Shown here: positions 1 through 6,675 of the stretch, one piece after another | Position numbering within the stretch: position 1 is the first letter of the stretch | How the letters are laid out: each line of letters opens with the position of its first letter | Origin: Bacteroidales bacterium | GTDB taxonomy: Bacteria > Bacteroidota > Bacteroidia > Bacteroidales > ML635J-15 | Direction: 5' to 3' | Length of the DNA stretch: 6,675 nt | Assembly (NCBI GenBank): GCA_028697515.1 | Contig: JAQVEY010000135.1 | Location: forward strand, 1-6,675 | Notes under the pieces: generated by a model | Databases searched by the model: none | The model's input: only the letters and a program-made list of their open reading frames with translations | Told to the model about the DNA's origin: nothing | Position numbers and translations under genes: made by a program

Positions 1-85
1 TAATCTAAAATCGTATTTTTAACTACATGATTATTAATGAATTAAATTTTTTATTTCTTAATTTTACCGCACTAACTGTTGTTTT
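1..85. other. AT-rich leader of the insertion sequence, no gene seen
   Basis: This stretch is very rich in A and T and holds no credible open reading frame on either strand. It probably includes the left end of the insertion sequence and its transposase promoter. I compared it by eye with the reverse complement of 1586-1660 and found no convincing terminal inverted repeat, so the exact left end of the element is not placed. The only notable word is the 10-mer at 66-75, which recurs at the end of the transposase gene. Confidence 0.5.
66..75. repeat. 10-bp direct repeat, left copy (ACCGCACTAA)
   Basis: ACCGCACTAA occurs here, 11 bp before the transposase start codon, and again at 1576-1585 as the last ten bases of the transposase gene, including its TAA stop. 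The copies are in the same orientation, 1510 bp apart. They could be chance, a transposase-binding site, or related to the element's ends. They do not behave as terminal inverted repeats. Confidence 0.4.
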
Positions 86-1585
86 ATGCTGTCTGTAAGA
101 AAGGTTAAAACTAAATCAGGTTCCACCGCAGTGCAAGTTGTTCGATACATTGGACATAAAAGCAATATTATTAAACACATTGGTAGCGGAAAAGATACAG
201 ACGAAGTAATTGCATTAATACAAAAAGCTCAAGAATGGATAGCGAATCAAACTAAGCAACTTGAATTATTTCCGACCAACTATAAAAGAGTATTATTTGT
301 TGACAGGGGAGAGTGTTTAGGAGTGTCGCATCAATTTACAAAAGATTTTTTAGATAAATGCGTTGAAAAATGTGGCTTAACTTATTTACCCGCATTATTA
401 TTAGATTTTGCAATAATGCGATTGGTTGAACCTGCTTCCAAACTTCGAACGATTGAATTATTGAATCAATATTTTGGGATTCAATATTCACAGCGTATCT
501 ACCGAAACATCCCAAAATTATTATCATTTAAGGAGCAAATTGAAAATAGCGCTTTTGAATTAGTACAATTGGAATTTAAAGAGACATTTTATTTTGTGCT
601 ATATGATGTAACAACTCTATATTTTGAAACCTTTAAATCAGATGATCTAAGAGTCCCTGGTTTTTCAAAAGACAATAAGTCTCAACAGCCTCAGATTGTA
701 ATCGGCTTATTGGTTACACAGGAAGGGTTTCCATTATCATATGAGGTTTTTGCTGGAAATACTTTTGAAGGAAAAACGATGTTACCAGTTGTATACAAAT
801 TTATAGAATCTCATAAAGACACAAAACCAATTGTGATTGCAGATGCGGCCATGCTTGATGAAGAAAGGCTAACAGAATTAAACAAAAAAGAATTATCGTA
901 CATAGTTGGTGCTCGCTTGGCAAATTCAAAAATGTCATTAGTAAAACAAATACAAACCGCTTTAAATGGTAATGACAAAGCATTTGTTAGAGTTAATACA
1001 AAGCACGGTGACTTAATTTGTAATTTTTCTCAAAAAAGATTTAAAAAAGAAACAAACGAACTCAACAGGCTGGTAAAAAAGGCAACAGATTTAGTCGCAA
1101 GACAATCCACAGGAAAAAAAGCAGCTTTTGTTAAAAAAGTTTCTAAAGATGTAGTCGAGCTTAATGTCGAATTAATTGAAAAAAGAAAACTTCTTCTTGG
1201 CATAAAAGGATACGTTACAAACATTTCAGAAAAGAACTTGTCAAACGAAAATGTAATTAAATATTATCACCAACTTTGGCACGTTGAACAATCTTTCAGA
1301 ATGAGTAAGCATGACCTACAAACCAGACCGATATACCATTATAATGAAGAATCTGTAAGATCTCACGTCTTAATTTGTTTTGTCGCTCTAATTCTTCAAA
1401 AGTACTTAGAATTAAAGACTGGACTCTCTCTTAGGGATATAAGAGATTTGATTTGGAACATTACTGATACTCATATACAAGATAAGCTAACTAAAGAAAT
1501 ATTTACTTTTAGATCCCCATTAACAAAATTAAATGATAGTCAGCTCTCAAAACTAATAAAAGATTGGGAAGACTCACCGCACTAA
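86..1585 (+). CDS. IS1634-family (IS4-like) DDE transposase, intact
   Basis: This 499-residue protein should cut and join the ends of its own insertion sequence through an RNase H-fold catalytic core. The N-terminus (a VRKVKTKSGS motif, residues 4-13) is typical of IS1634-group transposases. The likely catalytic triad is D174 (in LYDVTTLYFE), D253 (in VIADAAM) and E401 (in WHVEQSFRMSK). Around the glutamate the IS4-type Y-(2)-R-(3)-E-(6)-K signature is kept as Y394, E401 and K408, with leucine (L397) in the arginine position. The region between the second aspartate and the glutamate is the long insertion usual for IS4-like enzymes. Length is normal for the family, and there is no frameshift or internal stop, so the enzyme may be active. 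ATG at 86 is the first start in a frame that opens after a stop at 59-61. No Shine-Dalgarno is seen. The family call is firm; the element's ends are not resolved. Confidence 0.93.
   Translation: MLSVRKVKTKSGSTAVQVVRYIGHKSNIIKHIGSGKDTDEVIALIQKAQEWIANQTKQLELFPTNYKRVLFVDRGECLGVSHQFTKDFLDKCVEKCGLTYLPALLLDFAIMRLVEPASKLRTIELLNQYFGIQYSQRIYRNIPKLLSFKEQIENSAFELVQLEFKETFYFVLYDVTTLYFETFKSDDLRVPGFSKDNKSQQPQIVIGLLVTQEGFPLSYEVFAGNTFEGKTMLPVVYKFIESHKDTKPIVIADAAMLDEERLTELNKKELSYIVGARLANSKMSLVKQIQTALNGNDKAFVRVNTKHGDLICNFSQKRFKKETNELNRLVKKATDLVARQSTGKKAAFVKKVSKDVVELNVELIEKRKLLLGIKGYVTNISEKNLSNENVIKYYHQLWHVEQSFRMSKHDLQTRPIYHYNEESVRSHVLICFVALILQKYLELKTGLSLRDIRDLIWNITDTHIQDKLTKEIFTFRSPLTKLNDSQLSKLIKDWEDSPH
1576..1585. 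repeat. 10-bp direct repeat, right copy (ACCGCACTAA)
   Basis: This is the second copy of the 10-mer at 66-75, covering the end of the transposase reading frame and its stop codon. The flanks differ after one or two bases: TTTT precedes the left copy and ACTC the right, while CTG follows the left and TCG the right. The match is therefore confined to this word. Confidence 0.4.
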
Positions 1586-1658
1586 TCGTCAGAAGTCAGG
1601 AAACTTCGTATCATTTCGATTTCTATGCAAGAATATTCGCAATCATATTACTAATTAC

Positions 1659-1686
1659 AAAAAAAAGCCCCCTTTTCAGGAGGCTT
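1659..1686 (-). terminator. Rho-independent terminator of glnA
   Basis: Read on the minus strand, this is an 8-bp stem (AAGCCTCC with AAGCCCCC opposite, one internal mismatch), a 6-nt loop, and then a run of eight T. It lies 6 bp past the glnA stop codon. There is no T-run on the plus-strand side, so it should stop glnA transcription but not transcription leaving the transposase. Confidence 0.85.
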
Positions 1687-1692
1687 AAGAAT

Positions 1693-3210
<1,518 letters not shown>

Positions 3211-3229
3211 TCTATTTATTTAGTCATTC

Positions 3230-3246
3230 TTATCAATTTTTGATAA
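3230..3246. promoter_or_regulatory. Perfect inverted repeat in the glnA promoter, possible operator
   Basis: TTATCAA and TTGATAA form two perfect 7-bp arms around a 3-base spacer. The repeat overlaps the predicted -7 element and start point of the glnA promoter, and it lies upstream of the divergent gene at 3311. A dimeric repressor bound here could block glnA. It is not followed by a T-run on either strand, so it is not a terminator. The binding protein is unknown. Confidence 0.4.
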
Positions 3247-3273
3247 AATTAAGTATTTTTGTTCAATTAACAA
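3244..3273 (-). promoter_or_regulatory. Candidate Bacteroidota promoter for glnA
   Basis: On the minus strand, TTG (3271-3273) is followed after exactly 19 bp by TAATTTTA (3244-3251), which matches the -7 consensus TAnnTTTG at all fixed positions except the last G. This spacing fits the known -33/-7 layout of Bacteroidota sigma factors. Transcription would start near 3237, giving a leader of roughly 27 nt. AT-rich DNA makes chance matches likely, so support is moderate. Confidence 0.5.
3254..3261 (+). promoter_or_regulatory. Possible -7 element for the YdcF-like gene
   Basis: TATTTTTG matches the Bacteroidota -7 consensus TAnnTTTG exactly and lies about 50 bp before the start codon at 3311. 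No TTG is found 19-21 bp upstream, so only half of the promoter is supported. It falls inside the spacer of the glnA promoter on the other strand, so the two would compete for polymerase. Confidence 0.3.
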
Positions 3274-3310
3274 CACACTTGACATGAAATATATTTTATA
3301 ACATCTGATT

Positions 3311-4075
3311 ATGTTCTTTTTTTTATCAAAAATATTTCAATTTGTTTTCTCCCCCTTAACATGGATATTGGTTTTATTTGCAATAAGTTTTATTCTTAAA
3401 AAAGAAGCCAAAACAGCCAAACATCTACGTATTATAGCATTTTCATTATTATTATTTTTCACCAATCCATTTATTTTTTACGAATGCATGAGAGCATGGG
3501 AGCCTGAAGCAAAGCAAAAATCGGAAATAAAAGAGTATTATGATTATGGAATAGTGTTGACAGGCATGATTACTTATGATGAAAAGTATAACAGAATAAA
3601 TTTCAAATCTTCTACCGACAGGCTATTGCAAGCCATAGAGTTATATAAAGAAAACAAAATAGGTAAGATTTTTATTACAGGAGGTTCTGGAGAGATATTT
3701 AATCAATCGGCAAAAGAATCTGTGATTTTAAAAGACTATCTGATTTTAACCGGTATTCCTGCCGAAGATATTGAAATTGAAACTATTTCGAAAAACACTT
3801 ATGAAAATGCAGTAGAGTCAGCAAAAATTCTACAACCGGAAAGCAATTCCAAAACATATCTGATAATTACTTCTGCATTTCACATGCGGCGTACAGAAGG
3901 GTGTTTTAGGCAACAAGGATTTGTCTTTGATACTTATGTAACCGACAGATATGCCGGCAAACGTATTTTTACACCAGATCTGTTTGTTCCAAAACCCGAA
4001 ATTCTCCAAAATTGGGCATTACTAATACACGAAATAGGCGGTTATATTATTTATGATATAACAGGAAAATTGTAA
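3311..4075 (+). CDS. YdcF/SanA/ElyC-family membrane protein (DUF218)
   Basis: Characterised relatives (SanA, ElyC) affect the cell envelope and peptidoglycan precursor metabolism in E. coli, but the reaction is not settled, and nothing here fixes it. Two hydrophobic helices (about residues 11-29 and 39-56) should anchor the protein in the inner membrane, with the DUF218 domain from about residue 78 to 248. Family blocks are all present: YGIVLTGM (79-86); D103-R104 followed by AIELYKENKIGKIFITGG (108-125); E136 before the LxLTGIP turn; EIETISKNTYENA (155-167); and IITSAFHMRR (185-194) with its conserved serine and histidine. The 254-residue length and two-helix start resemble ElyC more than single-helix SanA. 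The ATG at 3311 is the only sensible start. The gene is a single unit, divergent from glnA and convergent with the M49 peptidase gene. Confidence 0.88.
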   Translation: MFFFLSKIFQFVFSPLTWILVLFAISFILKKEAKTAKHLRIIAFSLLLFFTNPFIFYECMRAWEPEAKQKSEIKEYYDYGIVLTGMITYDEKYNRINFKSSTDRLLQAIELYKENKIGKIFITGGSGEIFNQSAKESVILKDYLILTGIPAEDIEIETISKNTYENAVESAKILQPESNSKTYLIITSAFHMRRTEGCFRQQGFVFDTYVTDRYAGKRIFTPDLFVPKPEILQNWALLIHEIGGYIIYDITGKL

Positions 4076-4151
4076 AAAGGGGGCTTCGAGACAAAGTTCC
4101 AGTTCGACTTTGTTCACGGCATCGCCTAAGGTCGCTTCACTAAACCCCTTT
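4076..4151. repeat. GC-rich foldable intergenic element, possible dispersed repeat
   Basis: By hand count 4079-4148 is 38 of 70 G+C (54%), far above the AT-rich genes around it. The ends pair over 7 bp (AAAGGGG at 4076-4082 with CCCCTTT at 4145-4151). Inside is a perfect 7-bp hairpin, ACAAAGT (4091-4097) with ACTTTGT (4107-4113) and a 9-base loop. A weaker hairpin may form around 4118-4134. The fold begins one base after the YdcF-like stop codon. There is no T-run after it, so it is not a standard terminator. The pattern suits a short intergenic repeat or a structured 3' end; only one copy is in this window. Confidence 0.45.
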
Positions 4152-4183
4152 GAATGCTACGATGAAACATTTTCAACGATTAA

Positions 4184-4195
4184 ATGTCATGACAT
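4184..4195. repeat. 12-bp perfect palindrome (ATGTCATGACAT)
   Basis: This self-complementary 12-mer lies between the GC-rich element and the M49 terminator. Its left side also takes part in an alternative 6-bp hairpin, ACATTT (4167-4172) with AAATGT (4182-4187). It is at the 3' side of two convergent genes, so an operator role is unlikely. It may be a remnant of a terminator or chance. Confidence 0.3.
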
Positions 4196-4221
4196 AAAAA
4201 AAGAGGACTCATCAGCCCTCT
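4196..4221 (-). terminator. Rho-independent terminator of the M49 peptidase gene
   Basis: On the minus strand, AGAGGGCT pairs with AGTCCTCT across a 4-base loop, an 8-bp stem with one internal mismatch, followed by seven T. It begins about 24 bp after the peptidase stop codon. Stem length and the single mismatch resemble the glnA terminator at 1659-1686. Confidence 0.8.
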
Positions 4222-4244
4222 CTCTATTTCTATTTGTTAATCTT

Positions 4245-5906
4245 TTATAATCCCAAAATATTTGCTCCTTGTTTAAAAACAATATCTTTAGGAATACCTG
4301 CTCCGGCAATTTTATCCAAATCCAGTTGCAAGTCTTCACCTACATTGCTTTTGGTGTCCACCCAATTCTTTGCAGCATTTTTATCACCGTTTCCTTGTAT
4401 TACAATAATATCGTTTACCATTTGAGAAACCGCTAATTTCATTTTTTCAAAATCGACTGAATATTTACCTGTTTCAGAATTACGTGTAAAAGCTCCTTTT
4501 TCCAGCAAATAATAGAACTCCATCATATTTGCTTTGCCATGCGAACTTGCTACCCCAAAACGAACAGAACGGAAAATTCCTGCCAGAAAAGTAACATAAT
4601 TATCCATCAAATCTTTCTCAGGATATTCTCCCATCTCATATAATTTTGTAATAAGATAAAGTCCCGTAATATCAGCTTTTGCTTCTTCGAGCGGGCTGTA
4701 ATATTCTTCAAGAGCTTCGCGTACAGACTTTTTGCTGTTAATAACATATTTAACACCCAATCCGTGTGCAACTTCATGAAACATAACATTCTGAAAGAAT
4801 CCATCTTCAAACTTAATATGTTTCATTTGAGATTCATCAATAAGCAATTCAGCAATCGGAACAAGTATTTTATCAAATTTTGCCTGCATAGCATTTTTAA
4901 GTTGCAGTTTACGAGAACCTTTTGCTTCGTGTACTCTTGGATCGTTAGGCAAGTTGATAGCAATATTTTTACTTCCCGAATTGCAATCTCCACCATAATA
5001 AACAACATAATAAACATTCATATCACCTGATGATGATGCAGATTCTTTTTTATATTTATCATCAACTGGTAAACTAGCCTGTAATTCAGGTAAAATTGCA
5101 TTAAAATGTTCAATATTTTTGCTCCATTCGAGGTCTTTAACTAGAATTTGTCCAGAATGTGCAGCTTTAATACCTTTGAATCCATCTTCATAACTTTCGA
5201 TTGGACCAACGACAAAATCGACATTATTTTCTTTCATATCCATCCAAGCGAGATCACTTGCAAGATAATCATCGGTACGCAATGCTTCAGCTCTTAATTT
5301 TAGATAATTTTTAAATCCCTCGTCTTCGGCCAATTCAGCAGCTTCTTCTAGCAATATTGCGGCTCTTTCAATTTCTGCTGCATATTCTTCATGATACCAT
5401 ACACATTTTAGATTAGCTTCTTCGTCACGACGAATTAGAGTGTACCAACTCATTTTATCAGGATTGTCAAAAGCATCAAATTCTTCAGATGTAATGTCCT
5501 GTGGATAGTAATTTGCTCCCAAAGGTTTTTCTCCGAAGCTTTCGATAAAGGATTCATTCCCGTTGAGCCTATCCCATGGTCCGTAGTTAATCATTGCATA
5601 TTTTTTGGCATCTTCATCTTCAATGGAGGCCAGAAATGATTCTTTGTCCCCAATAGCATCTCGCCAAAACAACTCGTCCATAATATCGGCAACCTCAATT
5701 AGTTTTTTTATCATTTCCTTTTCATTCTGAGTAAGATGACTTAAATCTGCTTTAAGCTCAACCTCTGCATAATCGTTTACAAGTTTTTGCATCTCAGTTA
5801 ATTCCTCCGCTTTTTGTTCTTCTTTAACAGAAGGCTTGTTGTTACAAGCGGCAAACAATACCATTAACGCCATAATAATAAAAATGTTAAAATTTTGTGT
5901 TTTCAT
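4245..5906 (-). CDS. Lipoprotein zinc peptidase, family M49 (dipeptidyl peptidase III-like)
   Basis: Family M49 enzymes remove dipeptides from the N-terminus of short peptides. The N-terminus is a lipoprotein signal: a charged start, a hydrophobic stretch (8-20) and lipobox LFAAC with cysteine 21. The mature enzyme should therefore be lipid-anchored in the envelope, suggesting peptide scavenging or turnover there. Zinc-site residues are H377 and H381 with catalytic E378 in HEVAH (377-381), and E408 in EEAKAD (407-412). Family blocks upstream include PLGANYYPQDIT (128-139), WYHEEY (170-175) and VGPIESYEDGFKGIKAA (233-249). The zinc motif is five residues long, HExxH, instead of the HExxGH of human and yeast enzymes. 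The full length is 553 residues, shorter than the eukaryotic ~700. The start ATG is fixed by the signal peptide. The gene lies 43 bp after the upstream gene and may share its transcript. The exact substrate is not shown. Confidence 0.88.
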   Translation of the reverse strand: MKTQNFNIFIIMALMVLFAACNNKPSVKEEQKAEELTEMQKLVNDYAEVELKADLSHLTQNEKEMIKKLIEVADIMDELFWRDAIGDKESFLASIEDEDAKKYAMINYGPWDRLNGNESFIESFGEKPLGANYYPQDITSEEFDAFDNPDKMSWYTLIRRDEEANLKCVWYHEEYAAEIERAAILLEEAAELAEDEGFKNYLKLRAEALRTDDYLASDLAWMDMKENNVDFVVGPIESYEDGFKGIKAAHSGQILVKDLEWSKNIEHFNAILPELQASLPVDDKYKKESASSSGDMNVYYVVYYGGDCNSGSKNIAINLPNDPRVHEAKGSRKLQLKNAMQAKFDKILVPIAELLIDESQMKHIKFEDGFFQNVMFHEVAHGLGVKYVINSKKSVREALEEYYSPLEEAKADITGLYLITKLYEMGEYPEKDLMDNYVTFLAGIFRSVRFGVASSHGKANMMEFYYLLEKGAFTRNSETGKYSVDFEKMKLAVSQMVNDIIVIQGNGDKNAAKNWVDTKSNVGEDLQLDLDKIAGAGIPKDIVFKQGANILGL

Positions 5907-5949
5907 TTCAAGAAATATTTAATTACAAATTATTAAAAAACTATATCAT

Positions 5950-6675
5950 CTACTCTCCGCCAAAATAAACCAAGGCAGCAATAGCACCAACAATAACTAA
6001 GACTAAGAGAGCAATTTTCCACCAGCACCAAGGTCTTTCACCCTGTACTTTACCAGTACGACCGTTTACAATAAATCTGTAAACTTTGTTTTTAAATCTA
6101 TAGGCACTTATCCAAATCGGCAATAATACATGTTTAAAAGTTATATTCGAAAAAGTAGTTTGCATCCAAGTGATTCTTTGATGATCACCACCAATTTGAC
6201 GGTTTATTGCCTGACGGATTTTTGGGTCCATTTTGATTTTAGCTACATCAAAACCTTCCTTCAAGCCTAATGCATAACTTTCTGATCTAAAACCAGAAAG
6301 GAATTTTTCATCAAAAGGGACGAGACTTTCCAAATCCCAAGGTTCGAGTTTATCTGTTTTCTTTTGAGGCAATGATTTACTTGCTATTACCAGAACATCG
6401 TCAAAAAACAAACTAACACTTCCCGAAACGCTAGTCCATCGTGTTTTAGTAACTGTACGAGTTTGTGATTTACCACTACCATCAGTATAAGATTCGGTTG
6501 TAGTGTAATCATCACCACGCTGACCTTTATAATTTGTATAGGTATTTGAATCATAAGTCCAGTACGGAAGGTACATACCAGCCACTTTCTCTGCCTGAGA
6601 TGCATACTTCTTTAATCCGGGAGGTGCAAACCACAATTTCTTTAACCACTTTTTAAAAGATTCCAAAGCTTCTTT
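5950..6675 (-). CDS. Conserved membrane protein, C-terminal part (5' end outside window)
   Basis: Function unknown. The frame stays open through the right edge (residues K-E-A-L precede ESFKKW), and the only possible start near the edge is a TTG at 6664-6666. The real gene therefore almost certainly begins beyond the window. What is seen is a soluble domain followed by one membrane helix at the very C-terminus (about residues 217-235, counted from that TTG) ending in FGGE. Conserved-looking blocks are WFAPPGLKKYA (12-22), GMYLPYWTYDS (30-40), SGSVSLFFDDVLVIAS (81-96), GFRSESYALGLKEGF (125-139), IGGDHQRI (158-165) and FKHVLLPIWISAYRF (177-191), then a TGKVQGERPW motif (204-213). I associate this pattern with ~350-400-residue bacterial proteins carrying an N-terminal zinc ribbon, sometimes mislabelled PriA-like helicases; that part would lie outside. 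No helicase motif is present. It is the upstream neighbour of the M49 gene. Confidence 0.75.
   Translation of the reverse strand, partial: KEALESFKKWLKKLWFAPPGLKKYASQAEKVAGMYLPYWTYDSNTYTNYKGQRGDDYTTTESYTDGSGKSQTRTVTKTRWTSVSGSVSLFFDDVLVIASKSLPQKKTDKLEPWDLESLVPFDEKFLSGFRSESYALGLKEGFDVAKIKMDPKIRQAINRQIGGDHQRITWMQTTFSNITFKHVLLPIWISAYRFKNKVYRFIVNGRTGKVQGERPWCWWKIALLVLVIVGAIAALVYFGGE

Noticed and set aside
1659..1686. Bidirectional terminator shared by the transposase gene and glnA
   Set aside because: The T-run exists only on the minus-strand exit side. Reading in the plus direction, the stem is followed by AAGAATC.
3279..3284. TTGACA, a perfect E. coli -35 box upstream of the YdcF-like gene
   Set aside because: No -10 box lies at 16-18 bp, and Bacteroidota primary sigma factors do not use this consensus. 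It would also place the start of the transcript at or past the start codon.
4076..4151. tRNA or tRNA-like gene (76 nt, 7-bp closing stem)
   Set aside because: Neither strand has a T-arm with GTTCRAA next to the closing stem, nor a proper anticodon arm. The GTTCGA word sits in the loop of the middle hairpin, where it does not belong in a tRNA.
4764..5030. 88-codon plus-strand reading frame inside the M49 gene
   Set aside because: It is antisense to the conserved zinc-peptidase frame, with low-complexity content and no recognisable domain.
5904..5906. Surface-export signal after the lipoprotein cysteine of the M49 peptidase
   Set aside because: The residues after C21 are NNKPSVKEE. The acidic pair comes late, and the usual K/Q-D/E-D/E pattern close to the cysteine is not clear, so surface exposure cannot be claimed.

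Overview
The window looks like chromosomal DNA from a Bacteroidota species, most likely of the Bacteroidales/Marinilabiliales type. The bases are AT-rich. No start codon has a clear Shine-Dalgarno sequence. The best promoter candidates fit the Bacteroidota pattern (TTG, about 19 bp, TAnnTTTG) rather than the E. coli one. The glutamine synthetase belongs to the divergent ~500-residue subfamily that I know from Bacteroides. No genus is claimed.

Layout. Positions 1-85 are AT-rich with no gene. 86-1585 (+) is an intact IS1634-type DDE transposase, so an insertion sequence lies at the left edge. Converging on it is glnA (1693-3210, -), a type I glutamine synthetase with its own terminator at 1659-1686. 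A 100-bp divergent region (3211-3310) holds a plausible glnA promoter and a perfect 7+7 bp inverted repeat over its -7 element. It is followed by a YdcF/SanA/ElyC-family membrane protein (3311-4075, +). The gap 4076-4244 holds a GC-rich, foldable ~76-nt element, a 12-bp palindrome and the terminator of the next minus-strand gene. That gene (4245-5906, -) encodes a lipoprotein zinc peptidase of family M49 (dipeptidyl peptidase III-like). It sits 43 bp downstream of a membrane protein (5950 to the right edge, -) whose 5' end lies outside the window.

How the genes relate. This is mostly ordinary housekeeping DNA with one mobile element. glnA is a single-gene unit for ammonia assimilation. The M49 lipoprotein and the upstream membrane protein may be co-transcribed, since no terminator separates them, but nothing shows a shared function. 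The YdcF-like gene is transcribed alone between two minus-strand units.

I found no convincing new defence or mobile system. The points most worth a second look are the structured GC-rich intergenic element (4076-4151), the inverted repeat in the glnA promoter, a 10-bp direct repeat bracketing the transposase, and the five-residue zinc motif of the M49 peptidase.
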